The translations under genes and the position numbers were made by a program. DNA of 64,000 nt, from the NCBI RefSeq assembly GCF_016107305.1, contig NZ_RCVR01000007.1, positions 62,001-126,000 of the forward strand, written 5' to 3'. How positions within the stretch are numbered: the first letter of the stretch is position 1; the number at the start of each line of letters is the position of its first letter. The notes beneath the pieces are model-generated. The model worked only from the letters and a program-made list of their open reading frames with translations. It was not told where the DNA came from and ran no database searches. Positions 16,293-25,274 of this stretch are shown here, one piece after another. This DNA is from Roseomonas sp. KE2513 (GTDB lineage: Bacteria > Pseudomonadota > Alphaproteobacteria > Acetobacterales > Acetobacteraceae).

Positions 16293-17357
16293 ATGGAAGC
16301 CTTCACCTACGAGGCGCTGCCCGCGCGCGTGATCTTCGGCACGGGCACCCTCGCCCGCACGGGGGAGGAGGTGCAGGCCCTCGGCTGCAAGCGCGTCCTC
16401 GTGCTCTCCACCCCCGAGCAGCGCGACATGGCGGAGGCCCTTTCCGCCCGCCTCGGCCCGCTCTCCGCCGGTGTCTTCGCGGGGGCCGCCATGCACACGC
16501 CGGTCGAGGTGACAGAGCGCGCCATGGCGGCGCTGCGGGAGGCCGGCGCCGACTGCACCGTCGCCATCGGCGGCGGTTCCACCACCGGGCTGGGCAAGGC
16601 GATCGCGCTACGGACCGACCTGCCGCAGATTGCCATCCCCACCACCTACGCCGGATCGGAGGCGACGCCGATCCTCGGCGAGACCGAGGGCGGGCGGAAG
16701 ACCACCCAGCGCACGCTGAAGGTGCTGCCTGAGGTCATCCTCTACGACGTGGAACTGACGCTCAGCTTGCCGCCTGCTCTCTCCGCCACTTCCGGCATGA
16801 ACGCCATCGCGCATTCGGTGGAGGCGCTCTACGCGCGCGACGGCAACCCCGTCACCTCGGCCATGGCGGAGCAGGGGATCGCGGCTCTCGCCCGCGCCTT
16901 GCCGCGCATCGTGAAGGACCCGGGCGATCGCGAGGCGCGCTCGGACGCGCTGTTCGGCGCCTGGGCCTGCGGCGTCTGCCTTGGCACGGTCGGCATGTCG
17001 CTGCACCACAAGCTCTGCCATACGCTCGGCGGCTCCTTCGACCTGCCGCACGCGCAGACGCACACGGTGGTGCTGCCCCACGCCACCGCCTTCAACGCGC
17101 CCGCGGCGCCCGAGGCCATGGCGCGCATCGCCCGCGCGCTCGGCGCCGGCGAGGCGGCGACCGGGTTGTTCGACCTCGCCCAATCCCTCGGCGCACCCGT
17201 CGCGCTGCGCGATCTTGGCATGCCGGAGGACGGGCTGGACCGCGCGGCCGACCTCGCGACCGCGAACCCCTACTGGAACCCGCGCCCGGTCGAGCGGACC
17301 GCCATCCGTGCGCTGCTGGACGACGCTTGGCACGGGCGGCGGCCGGGGGAGCGGTAG
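16293..17357 (+). CDS. Maleylacetate reductase (iron-containing alcohol dehydrogenase family)
   Basis: A 354-residue enzyme reducing maleylacetate to 3-oxoadipate with NAD(P)H, the last step of hydroxyquinol and chlorocatechol pathways. It begins MEAFTYEALPARVIFGTGTL, and contains VAIGGGSTTGLGKAIALRT (nucleotide binding), IAIPTTYAGSEATPILGET, SGMNAIAHSVEALYA and LCHTLGGSFDLPHAQTHTVV, all typical of maleylacetate reductases rather than general Fe-ADHs. The ATG at 16293 is preceded by GGGGGAACGATCAGG. A hydroxyquinol-type dioxygenase gene is present at 34077 but not adjacent. The structured repeat copy B follows this gene. Confidence 0.9.
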   Translation: MEAFTYEALPARVIFGTGTLARTGEEVQALGCKRVLVLSTPEQRDMAEALSARLGPLSAGVFAGAAMHTPVEVTERAMAALREAGADCTVAIGGGSTTGLGKAIALRTDLPQIAIPTTYAGSEATPILGETEGGRKTTQRTLKVLPEVILYDVELTLSLPPALSATSGMNAIAHSVEALYARDGNPVTSAMAEQGIAALARALPRIVKDPGDREARSDALFGAWACGVCLGTVGMSLHHKLCHTLGGSFDLPHAQTHTVVLPHATAFNAPAAPEAMARIARALGAGEAATGLFDLAQSLGAPVALRDLGMPEDGLDRAADLATANPYWNPRPVERTAIRALLDDAWHGRRPGER

Positions 17358-17392
17358 TGGCTGTGCTTGTGCTGGTCTTGTGGCGCTGGTGA

Positions 17393-17610
17393 CTCCGGGG
17401 AGAGGAAGAAGGAATTCTTCGTCTCCCCAGACCCCTATCATCTTTTTCTTCGAATTTAGGATGCCTTGCGGCCGGTGCGCCTCGGGTCGTGAACCCGAGG
17501 CGATGGCACGCGCAGAAGGGCACCAGGAAACCGAACCGGCCGTCAGTCACCGCAGCCGCGAAAGCCAGACGGGGATCCAAGAGCCTCAGGTCTTTGGCGG
17601 GGCGGGATGA
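17393..17610. repeat. Structured dispersed repeat, copy B
   Basis: Diverged second copy of the element at 4204-4450, again between the stop of a plus-strand gene and the 3' end of a minus-strand gene. Hairpin 1 (17397-17428) has one mismatch in its 14-bp arms; ATCATCTTTTTCTTCGA is identical; hairpin 2, CGCCTCGGG-TCGTGAA-CCCGAGGCG (17478-17502), keeps perfect arms with a changed loop; the block GCGAAAGCCAGACGGGGATC is kept; hairpin 3 is degraded. Loops change more than arms, which suggests selection on, or origin from, RNA/DNA secondary structure. Confidence 0.8.
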
Positions 17611-17649
17611 ACGCTGCGCGTTCACCCGGAAGCCGCACGCGCCAACCGG

Positions 17650-18537
17650 TCAGCGCGAAGCTGCAGCCCGTCGCCGGCGCAGGATCACGACGCAGCCCAG
17701 CGCGATCCCGATGACGGCAAGCGATAGCCCGGTGGTGACGGTGCCGAGCGCGTAGATCTCCGGCGTCGTCACCGTGGTGGTCAGGCCCTGGAGTTCCAGC
17801 GGCAGCGTGTTGCGGCCGCCGATCGCCTGGCTGGTGCGCGCCACCTCGTCCCAGGAAAGGGTGAAGCCGAAGAGCGCGACGCCGACGAGAGAGGGCGCGA
17901 TGATCGGCAGCACCACGTGGCGCAGCGTGCGCCATGGCGTCGCGCCGAGATCGCGCGCGGCTTCCTCGTAGGCGGGGTTGAAGCGGTTGAAGACCGCGAA
18001 AAGGATGAGCAGGCCGAAGGGCAACGTCCAGGTCAGGTGCGCGCCGAGGGCTGAGCTGTAGAGGCCTGACGAGGTCTCGTAGCCCTGCAGGAAGCCCCAG
18101 CCCGTGCTCTCGGCCAACGACTTCATCATGTCGTCGATGATGCGGAACTCGAGCCCGATGCCGAGGCTGACGACGATGGAGGGCACGATGAGGCTCGCGA
18201 CCGCGACGTAGAACAGCGCCCCCTGGCCGATAAAGCGCTTGCGGAAGGCCAAGCCCGCGGGCAACGCGAGCAGAACGGTCAGCAGCATCACAACCGCGCC
18301 GAGGCGAAGCGAACGTCCGAAGGCCGCCCAGATGTCCACCACGCCCACGCCCTGCCACAGCTTCGAGAACCAGTAGGTGGAGACCCCGTTCATCGGGAAG
18401 GTGAGCCCGCCGGACGGTCCCTGGAAGCTGAGCACGATGATCGCGAGGATCGGCCCGTAGAGGAACAGCACGAAGAGGGTGAACAGCGCGGCCAGCCACC
18501 AGAAGGCGGCGGGGCGGCGCTCGCCGTCGCGGCTCAT
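17650..18537 (-). CDS. ABC transporter permease, PotC-type (polyamine importer family)
   Basis: A 295-residue inner-membrane protein with about six helices, starting MSRDGERRPAAFWWLAALF. The EAA loop contacting the ATPase reads EEAARDLGATPWRTLRHVVL. It follows the first permease with a one-base overlap and closes a four-gene operon. Length and EAA position match PotC/YdcV permeases of spermidine/putrescine-type importers. The substrate is defined by the binding protein and remains unknown. Confidence 0.92.
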   Translation of the reverse strand: MSRDGERRPAAFWWLAALFTLFVLFLYGPILAIIVLSFQGPSGGLTFPMNGVSTYWFSKLWQGVGVVDIWAAFGRSLRLGAVVMLLTVLLALPAGLAFRKRFIGQGALFYVAVASLIVPSIVVSLGIGLEFRIIDDMMKSLAESTGWGFLQGYETSSGLYSSALGAHLTWTLPFGLLILFAVFNRFNPAYEEAARDLGATPWRTLRHVVLPIIAPSLVGVALFGFTLSWDEVARTSQAIGGRNTLPLELQGLTTTVTTPEIYALGTVTTGLSLAVIGIALGCVVILRRRRAAASR

Positions 18538-19466
18538 CACAGCTCCCGCCGGATATCGACCAGCCTGGTCAGGGCCCAGATCATCAGCAGCACGATGCCG
18601 AGCAGCACCACGGCATTGGCGGCGGCGATCGGAAATTGCAGGTAGCTCATCTGCACCTGGATCACCTTGCCGATGGAGGCGATCTGCTGCCCGCCCATGA
18701 TGCCGACGGTCACGAAATCGCCCATCACGATGGTGAGCACGAAGATGGAGCCGATGACGATGCCGGGCTTGCAGAGCGGGATGACCACGTTCCACAGCGT
18801 CTGCCAACCCGAGGCCCCGGCGTCGCGCGCGGCCTCGATGAGGGAGCGGTCGATCCGCGCCATGGAGTTGAAGATCGGCACCATCATGAACAGCGTGTAG
18901 AGGTGCACGAAGGCGAGCACGACGGAAAATTGCGAGTAGAGCAGCCAGTCAAGCGGCCCCGTCGTCAGCCCCACCGCCTGCAGCCCCTGGTTCACCAGCC
19001 CGTTCCGCCCGAGCAGCGGCACCCAGGCAACCATGCGGATGATGTTGGAGGTCCAGAAGGGCACCGTGCAGAGGAGGAACAGCGCCATCTGCACGGGCAC
19101 GCTGCGGACGTGGAAGGCGAGGAAGTAGGCGATGCCGAAGCCGAGCACGAGGGTCGCGGCCCAGGACATCAGGGCGAAGCGCAGCGTCGAGAGATAGGTC
19201 GCGAAGGTGACGCAGAGTTGGGGCAGCTTGTCGATGCAGCCCTCGAAGACTTCGCGATAAGCATCGAGGTTGAGGTCGGGCGTCAGCACGTAGTCATCGA
19301 AGCGCCAGAAGGAGACGGCGACGGTGAGCACCAGCGGCACGATGAAGAAGACGAGGAAGAGAAAGGCGAAGGGCGCCGCCTGCCAGTAGGCGGTGCCCCG
19401 GCCGCGCCGCATGGTGCGCGCGTCCTTCGCCGTTGTGTCGGACACGCGCACCATGCCATCCATCAT
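18537..19466 (-). CDS. ABC transporter permease, PotB-type (polyamine importer family)
   Basis: A 309-residue inner-membrane protein with six predicted helices (for example YWQAAPFAFLFLVFFIVPLV near residue 26). The EAA loop is IEAARDAGASGWQTLWNVVI. A short cytoplasmic N-terminus precedes the first helix; starts at 19466, 19463 or 19454 are possible. It is 9 bp after the binding-protein gene and overlaps the next permease by one base. Confidence 0.92.
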   Translation of the reverse strand: MMDGMVRVSDTTAKDARTMRRGRGTAYWQAAPFAFLFLVFFIVPLVLTVAVSFWRFDDYVLTPDLNLDAYREVFEGCIDKLPQLCVTFATYLSTLRFALMSWAATLVLGFGIAYFLAFHVRSVPVQMALFLLCTVPFWTSNIIRMVAWVPLLGRNGLVNQGLQAVGLTTGPLDWLLYSQFSVVLAFVHLYTLFMMVPIFNSMARIDRSLIEAARDAGASGWQTLWNVVIPLCKPGIVIGSIFVLTIVMGDFVTVGIMGGQQIASIGKVIQVQMSYLQFPIAAANAVVLLGIVLLMIWALTRLVDIRREL

Positions 19467-19475
19467 GCCCGCGAC

Positions 19476-20762
19476 TCAGGCAGCAATGAACTCGTTCCAC
19501 TTTCGGATGAGGTAGCTGTTCTCGTCCATGACGGCGTTCCAGCAGGCCACGCGGCCCATCCGCTCCTCGTAGGAGCCGCCGTCGCGCGTGGTGCCGGCCT
19601 TCTCCAGCAGGGAGCCATCGGGCGCCTTGATGTCCTGCGCGGCCGGCTTGCCCTCCATCCAGTAGGCCCATTCGTAGGGCTCCATGTTCGCCTGCGCCGT
19701 CTCCAGCACCGCGGAGTAATAGCCCTGGCGGTTGAGGAAGGCGCCGGCCCAGCCGGAGAGGAACCAGTTGATGAATTCGTAGGCGGCGTCGAGCTTGCGC
19801 CCGTCCAGCGTGCGCGGCATGCCGAAGCCGGTGGCCCAGGCGCGGTAGCCCTCCTTCAGCGGCTGGTAGATGCACTGCACGCCCTGGCTGCGCACCTTCG
19901 TCACGGCGGGCGACCACATGGACTGGATGACCGTCTCGCCGGAGGCCATCAGGTTCACGCTCTCGTTGAACTCGGACCAGAAGGCCCGGAACTGGCCGGC
20001 CTTCTTGGCCTCGGTCAGCATGGCCATGGTGCGGTCGATCTCGGCCCGCGTCATGTTGCCCTTGTCCGGGTACTTATACGCGCCGGTTGCCTCCATCACC
20101 ATGGCCGCGTCCATGATGCCGATGGAGGGAATGTTGAGGATCGAGGCCTTGCCCTTGAACTGCGGGTTCAGCAGCTCGGCCCAGCTGTCGATCGGGCGGC
20201 CGATCAGGTCGGGGCGGATGCCCAGGGTGTCCGCGTTATAGGTGGTGGGGATCAGCGTCATCCACTCGGTGGGGGAGGAGGCGAGATCCTTGCTGCCGCG
20301 GCCGGTGATGAACTGCACCTTCTTCGGCGCCGTGCCCTGCTCGCCCAACGTCTTGCCGCCCGCCGTCACGCCGCGGGTGAAGACCGGCGTGATCTTGTCG
20401 AACAGCTTGATCCGCCGCGCCTCGATGCCCTGCAGGTTGCCGGAGGGCAGCACGCGCTTGACGGAGAAGTACTCCATGTCCAGCAGGTCGAAGGTATTCG
20501 GCTGCGTCACCGCGCGGCGGATCACGTCATCGGTCGTAACCGGGATGTACTCGATGGTGATGCCCAGGTCCTGCTTCGCCTTGGCGGCGATCTCGGCACT
20601 CTGGTTCACGGCCGTGCCGAGGTAGCGCAGCGTCACCGGCTCCTGCGCGTGCACGGCTGGGGCGGCAAGCTTCGTGGCCGCGCCGGCGATGGCGAGGCCG
20701 GCGGTGGCGCGCAGCATGTCGCGACGGCCGGGCCGCGCGCTCCGGCAGGGTGTCTCGGTCAT
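19476..20762 (-). CDS. Periplasmic substrate-binding protein of a polyamine-type ABC importer
   Basis: A 428-residue protein with a twin-arginine-like signal (RPGRRDMLRATAGLAIAGAA, ending AVHAQEP). The mature part has the type-II binding-protein fold of PotD/YdcS relatives: VTLRYLGTAVNQSAEIAAKA, NTFDLLDMEYFSVKRVLPSG, EWMTLIPTTYNADTLG and AYEFINWFLSGWAGAFLNRQ. The start overlaps the upstream ATPase stop (ATGA). The aspartate pair that binds polyamines in PotD could not be placed with certainty, so the ligand may differ. Confidence 0.9.
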   Translation of the reverse strand: MTETPCRSARPGRRDMLRATAGLAIAGAATKLAAPAVHAQEPVTLRYLGTAVNQSAEIAAKAKQDLGITIEYIPVTTDDVIRRAVTQPNTFDLLDMEYFSVKRVLPSGNLQGIEARRIKLFDKITPVFTRGVTAGGKTLGEQGTAPKKVQFITGRGSKDLASSPTEWMTLIPTTYNADTLGIRPDLIGRPIDSWAELLNPQFKGKASILNIPSIGIMDAAMVMEATGAYKYPDKGNMTRAEIDRTMAMLTEAKKAGQFRAFWSEFNESVNLMASGETVIQSMWSPAVTKVRSQGVQCIYQPLKEGYRAWATGFGMPRTLDGRKLDAAYEFINWFLSGWAGAFLNRQGYYSAVLETAQANMEPYEWAYWMEGKPAAQDIKAPDGSLLEKAGTTRDGGSYEERMGRVACWNAVMDENSYLIRKWNEFIAA

Positions 20763-21823
20763 GGGGTGGATTCCTCCAGGGCCGGCACGAGGGCCGACGG
20801 TTGCGCGTCGCGCAGGGAATGGGCGTCGCCCGCCTCCCAGCGCGCGGTCACGGCATCGCCCACCGCGAAGGGGCGGGCGGCGAAGGCGTCGTCCGGCACT
20901 ACGGCGAAGAGTTCCGTGGTGCCAAGGGCGTGATCCAGGGGCCGCAGGCGGAGCTGCACGAAGGAGCCCTGGTACTCCACCGTCTCCACCCGCGCGCCGA
21001 GCGAGAGGGGCGTCGTCGGCGAGGCTTCCGGCAGGAGGCGCATCCGGTCCACCCGCACCGCAATGGTGCTGCCGCCTGGCAGAGCGATCACGTTGTGCCC
21101 GCCGATGAAGCGGGCGACGAAGGCGGTGTCGGGCCGGGAGAAGACCTCGCGCGGCGTTCCCGCCTGCTCGATTCGCCCGTTGTTCATCACCACCACTAGG
21201 TCCGAGAGCGCCATGGCCTCCTCCTGGCTGTGGGTGACGTGGATGAAGGTGATGCCCAGCTCCGATTGCAGCCGCTTCAATTCGGCGCGGACCTGGATGC
21301 GGAGGAAGGGGTCGAGCGCGCTCAGCGGCTCGTCCAGCAGCAGGACCGAGGGCTCGGTGACCAGCGCGCGGGCAAGCGCCACGCGCTGCTGCTGCCCGCC
21401 CGAGAGCTGCGCAGGCAGGCGGTGAGCGAGGGCCTCCATTCGCACCAAGGTGAGCATCTCCCGCGCCTTCCTCTGGCGGGTCGCCTTGTCCACGCCCCGC
21501 ATGCGCGGCCCGAAGGCTACGTTGTCGAGGAGGTTGAGGTGCGGGAACAGGGCGTAGGACTGGAACATCATGGCCGTGCCACGAGCCGCGGGCGGCAGGT
21601 GGCCGACCTCGCGCGGGCCGATCAGCACGTCGCCGTCGCTGGCGGTTTCATGCCCCGCGATCATCCGCAGGGTGGTGGTCTTGCCACAGCCAGAGGGGCC
21701 GAGAAGGCAGCAATAGGCGCCCTCCGGGACTTTCAGGTTGATCGCGTCCACCGCCACGGCGGAGCCGTAGCGCTTGCTGACCTGAACAAGTTCGACGCTG
21801 GCGCCGTGCATTCGTCCCCGCAT
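20759..21823 (-). CDS. ABC transporter ATP-binding protein, PotA-type
   Basis: A 354-residue ATPase. Walker A LLGPSGCGKTTTLR, Q-loop MMFQSYALFPHLN, signature LSGGQQQRVALARAL, Walker B VLLLDEPLSALDP and H-loop FIHVTHSQEEAMALSD are intact. A C-terminal TOBE-type domain (residues about 250-345) follows, as in PotA and other CUT1/polyamine ATPases. Starts at 21823 or 21811 (MHGASVELVQV) are both possible. First gene of the four-gene importer operon, divergent from the AAA-ATPase gene (252-bp gap with no gene). Confidence 0.94.
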   Translation of the reverse strand: MRGRMHGASVELVQVSKRYGSAVAVDAINLKVPEGAYCCLLGPSGCGKTTTLRMIAGHETASDGDVLIGPREVGHLPPAARGTAMMFQSYALFPHLNLLDNVAFGPRMRGVDKATRQRKAREMLTLVRMEALAHRLPAQLSGGQQQRVALARALVTEPSVLLLDEPLSALDPFLRIQVRAELKRLQSELGITFIHVTHSQEEAMALSDLVVVMNNGRIEQAGTPREVFSRPDTAFVARFIGGHNVIALPGGSTIAVRVDRMRLLPEASPTTPLSLGARVETVEYQGSFVQLRLRPLDHALGTTELFAVVPDDAFAARPFAVGDAVTARWEAGDAHSLRDAQPSALVPALEESTP

Positions 21824-22075
21824 TCGCTGGGCCGGGCGGCCCTTGGCCTGAGACTGAGCAAGGTGCGTGCCAACGGGCCTGGGTGGCGTCCGCGGCTTGC
21901 GTCCCTAAGGCAGCGACGGTGCGGCGGGGACGGCCGGCCGGCGCATGCCGCCGGGCCAGGTGGATGGTGCGCCGGGGCAGCGCCCTCTTCAACTCATCGC
22001 CATAGGGGCCCGGCGCCATCAGAATCGGGCCGATCCGGGTTATGTCTGCCCTTGCCGCTGAGGTGAGGAGGCCGT

Positions 22076-24175
22076 TTGCAGCACACGACCGACGCAGAGT
22101 CCGAGCCGGGGCTGCCGCCCTCCGCGGCGCCCCTTCCAGCAATTGAGGCGTCGCGACAGGCCGTGCCGCACGCTGCGCTGGAGGAGGCGCGCCGCCGGGT
22201 GCTGGAGGCCCTGGAGCGCGGGGCGCCGGTGGTCGCGCTGGTCGGCGCGGCCGGGACGGGCAAGACGCTGCTGCTCGGGCAGCTCGCGGAGATCCTGCGC
22301 GGCCGGCAGGACGGCGTCCTTCTGCTGCGCACCACCCATGATCTGCTGACCTATCGGGCAGAGGCGGGCGACGCCGCGCTGGCCGCGGCCACCGTGCTGC
22401 TCGACGAGGCTGACCGCATCGGCGACGACCAGCTCGCCCCGCTGCTCGGTGTCGGGCAGGCTGCCCATCTTCCTCCTCGGATCCTCGTCGGCCTGCCGCC
22501 CCTTCTGCGCCGGCTGGAGGCGCTGGGCCGGCCGGCCATGGCCGTGACGCTCAGCCCCGTGTCCCGCTCGGAACTGCCCGGTTTCATCGAGGCCCGCCTC
22601 GCCGCCGCCGGCTACCCGCCCGACCTCTTCGCGGCCGAGGCGGTGGAGGAGCTCGCCCGGCGCTCTGGCGGTGTGCCGCGGCTGGTTAACGTGCTGACGA
22701 AGGCCGCCGCCTTTGCCGCCTCGCTCGAAGGATCGCCGGAAGTCCTGGCCCGCCACGTGGTTGAGGCGACGCGCCACGCCGCGGGGATCGCGCCGGCCAC
22801 CCGCGCTGCGCCCCCGCCTGCCCAGGCCGAGCCGCCTGCCCTGCGTCCCCCTCCGGCGGAGGGCGCCCCGCCCACTCGGCCGCATTTGGTGGATGCGGCG
22901 GCAGAGTGGATGGACGGTCTCCGCCCCCTCCCGCCCGCCGCGCCGCCCGTTGCGCAGCTGGTGCCCGCAGCCGCTCCGCCCTCGGCCGAGGCCCCGGCAA
23001 GCAGCCTCTTGCCCGAGGTGGCGGCTGATGCGATGTCCCCGCCGCCCGTTCCCCCGCCGCTCGATGCGGTGCGGGCGACGGCCGACGAGATCGCCATCCC
23101 TCCGCAGCCCGTCGCGCCGGCTCCCGGCAGGATCGAGCCCCCGGCGACCGCCGCGATGCCCCTTTCGGGAACCGACGCACCGCCTGCCCGGCCGGCGCCC
23201 CCGGTGGTGTCGGAACCGGTCCTCGCCGAGCCTGCGCCCGCCGTTTCCCCTGCCCGAAGGCGGCGGGGTGCCGGTTGGGTGCTCGCCGTCGTGGCCCTGC
23301 TGATCCTGGCCGGGGCGGCGGTGGCGGTGGAACGGTCGAAGCACGCTCAGCCGGGCAGCCCGCTGGCACGGTTGGCGCCGGCCCGCGCCTGGCTGGCGGA
23401 GAGGACCGACCTGGATCGCATCATGGCCGCCCTGCGCAGCGACAGCGGAAGCGCGCCGGCCGCGAGGACCACCCCGGCAGCAGTGGCTCCCGAGCCAGCA
23501 GCCGTGACGGCGCCGCCTGTACCTGTACCTGTACCTGTACCTGTGCCCGCGCCAGCGGTTGCGCCCGTGCCCGCGCCGGTCACAACGCCAGAGCCGGTCG
23601 CGACGCCCGAGCCGGTCACGACGCCGGAGCCGCCCGCGCTGCGGCCAGCCCTCTCCGAACCCCCGCCGGCCGCCAGCGCAGTGCCGGCGGCGCCCACTCC
23701 GGCGCCCGCCGAGCCCGTTCCTTCAACGCCGCCCCCGGCTCCGGCCCCTGTGGAGGGGAACGCGGCGCCCGCCGCCGAGCCTCCCGCGCCCACGGCCATT
23801 CCGCCGGTGCCGCCCGTGAACCAGGGGTTCCTCGCGCCTCCAGCGCCCCCAGTCCCTGCCGAGGCGCCGGTCGTGGCTGAAGCGGCGGGTGGGCCGCCGG
23901 CGCGGGTGATCGTCCACTTTCTCTCCGCCACCCCGCAGGGGAGGTCGGAGCGGCTCCTGGCCGGGTTGACCGCGCGCTATCCAGACCTTCAGGTCCGCCG
24001 AGGCGGAAGGGGGCCGAGCTTCGCCGCGGTGCGCCACTTCCTCCCCGCGGATGCGGGCAGCGCGGCGACGGTCGCTGCCCTTCTCGCCTCCTCCGGCGTC
24101 GAGGCGCGGGTGCAGGACTTCTCCTCCTACCGCCCGCGGCCCCGGCCGGGCACGATCGAGGTCTGGCTGCCCTGA
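22076..24175 (+). CDS. AAA-ATPase/single-TM/Pro-rich protein with SPOR-like C-terminus
   Basis: A 699-residue protein reminiscent of ExeA/GspA and DamX. The N-terminal AAA domain (about 20-235) has Walker A GAAGTGKT at 57-64, Walker B TVLLDEAD with Asp110-Glu111, and sensor-like RRSGGVPRLVNVL. A Pro/Ala-rich stretch leads to one transmembrane helix at about 401-420 (basic RRRR before it, so cytoplasmic ATPase and periplasmic tail). A long Pro/Val/Glu-rich linker follows, then an approximately 85-residue domain that looks like SPOR or a related peptidoglycan-binding fold. A TTG start at 22076 is supported by AGGAG five bases upstream; no in-frame ATG fits. A role in envelope or division machinery is inferred. 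Confidence 0.75.
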   Translation: MQHTTDAESEPGLPPSAAPLPAIEASRQAVPHAALEEARRRVLEALERGAPVVALVGAAGTGKTLLLGQLAEILRGRQDGVLLLRTTHDLLTYRAEAGDAALAAATVLLDEADRIGDDQLAPLLGVGQAAHLPPRILVGLPPLLRRLEALGRPAMAVTLSPVSRSELPGFIEARLAAAGYPPDLFAAEAVEELARRSGGVPRLVNVLTKAAAFAASLEGSPEVLARHVVEATRHAAGIAPATRAAPPPAQAEPPALRPPPAEGAPPTRPHLVDAAAEWMDGLRPLPPAAPPVAQLVPAAAPPSAEAPASSLLPEVAADAMSPPPVPPPLDAVRATADEIAIPPQPVAPAPGRIEPPATAAMPLSGTDAPPARPAPPVVSEPVLAEPAPAVSPARRRRGAGWVLAVVALLILAGAAVAVERSKHAQPGSPLARLAPARAWLAERTDLDRIMAALRSDSGSAPAARTTPAAVAPEPAAVTAPPVPVPVPVPVPAPAVAPVPAPVTTPEPVATPEPVTTPEPPALRPALSEPPPAASAVPAAPTPAPAEPVPSTPPPAPAPVEGNAAPAAEPPAPTAIPPVPPVNQGFLAPPAPPVPAEAPVVAEAAGGPPARVIVHFLSATPQGRSERLLAGLTARYPDLQVRRGGRGPSFAAVRHFLPADAGSAATVAALLASSGVEARVQDFSSYRPRPRPGTIEVWLP
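23516..23545 (+). repeat. Hexanucleotide tandem repeat (CCTGTA) coding Pro-Val
   Basis: Four exact CCTGTA units plus a fifth CCTGTG, in frame and coding five Pro-Val pairs (codons 481-490) in the periplasmic linker of the AAA/SPOR-like protein. The six-base unit can expand or contract by slippage without a frameshift. TPEPV-type repeats follow. Confidence 0.85.
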
Positions 24176-24248
24176 AGGCGGGGCGTGGCGCCCGTGCAAC
24201 GCCGCGCCCCGCCGGACCTTCCTTCCACGGTCAGTGCCAGGAGGTCCC

Positions 24249-25274
24249 ATGCCAGCCGATGATCCAGCCCGGGCGCAGCGCCACCTTTTGGAGGCGCCCG
24301 GCCTTCGCGCCACCATCCTTACACTCGGCGGCGTTATCGAGCGGCTGGAGGTGCCGGACCGCGAGGGGCGCTTCGCGAATGTCGCGCTCGGCCTGCCCGC
24401 GCCCGCCGACTACGCGGCGCAGGGGCCCTATTTCGGCGCCCTCATCGGCCGCTATGCCAACCGCATCGCGCGGGGGCGCTTCACGCTGGATGGGCGCGAG
24501 CACCGCCTCGCCACCAATAACGGGCCGAACAGCCTGCATGGCGGGGCGCGCGGCTTCGACAAGCGGATCTGGGATGTCACCGCCGCCGATCCCCGCCGGC
24601 TGGACCTCTCCCTGGTCAGCCCGGATGGGGAGGAGGGCTATCCGGGCACGCTTACCGTGCGCGTCTCCTACACGCTGGAGGGAACGGACACGCTGCGCAT
24701 CGACTACACCGCGGAGACGGACGCGCCGACGGTCATGAACCTGACCAACCACAGCTACTGGAACTTGGCGGGAGAGGGGTCGGGCACGGCCCTCAGTCAC
24801 GAGCTGGAGATCGCCGCGGACGGCTTCACCCCGGTGGACGAGACGGTGATCCCCACGGGCGAGATCCTGCCGGTGGAGGGCACGCCTTTCGATTTCCGCA
24901 CCCCCACGCCGATCGGTGCCCGCATCCGCGCCGACCACCCGCAACTCCGAATCGGGCAGGGCTACGACCACAACTGGGTGCTGCGCGGCGCGCCCGGCGC
25001 CGGGGTGCGGCCCGCCGCGCGACTGCGCGACCCCGGAAGCGGGCGGGTGCTGGAGGTGCTGACGGACCAGCCGGGCCTGCAGTTCTACAGCGGGAACCTG
25101 CTGGACGGTACGCTGGCGGGACCCAGCGGGCGCCTATACAGGAGCGGCGACGGCGTGGCGCTGGAGACCCAGCACTTCCCGGATAGTCCGAACCGGCTGG
25201 CCTTCCCCTCCACCGTGCTGCGGCCCGGGGCGGTGTTCCGCTCAACGACGCAACTGCGCTTCGGCACTGGCTGA
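24249..25274 (+). CDS. galM: Aldose 1-epimerase (galactose mutarotase)
   Basis: A 341-residue enzyme interconverting alpha and beta anomers of aldoses. The catalytic acid His168 lies in LTNHSYWNLAGEG and the catalytic base Glu306 in ALETQHFPDSPN. Substrate-binding regions RYANRIARGRFTLDG, NNGPNSLHGG, GQGYDHNWVL and QPGLQFYSGN are present. Length is standard. AGGAGG stands four bases before the ATG. It stands alone after the AAA-ATPase gene, so its sugar pathway is not shown by context. Confidence 0.94.
   Translation: MPADDPARAQRHLLEAPGLRATILTLGGVIERLEVPDREGRFANVALGLPAPADYAAQGPYFGALIGRYANRIARGRFTLDGREHRLATNNGPNSLHGGARGFDKRIWDVTAADPRRLDLSLVSPDGEEGYPGTLTVRVSYTLEGTDTLRIDYTAETDAPTVMNLTNHSYWNLAGEGSGTALSHELEIAADGFTPVDETVIPTGEILPVEGTPFDFRTPTPIGARIRADHPQLRIGQGYDHNWVLRGAPGAGVRPAARLRDPGSGRVLEVLTDQPGLQFYSGNLLDGTLAGPSGRLYRSGDGVALETQHFPDSPNRLAFPSTVLRPGAVFRSTTQLRFGTG

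Noticed and set aside
18636-20933. A 765-codon open frame on the plus strand
   Set aside because: Antisense to the ABC importer permease and binding-protein genes, whose motifs are unambiguous.
23516-23640. Repeats as a possible CRISPR-like array
   Set aside because: The units are six bases, uninterrupted and in frame in a coding Pro-rich linker; there are no spacers or cas genes.
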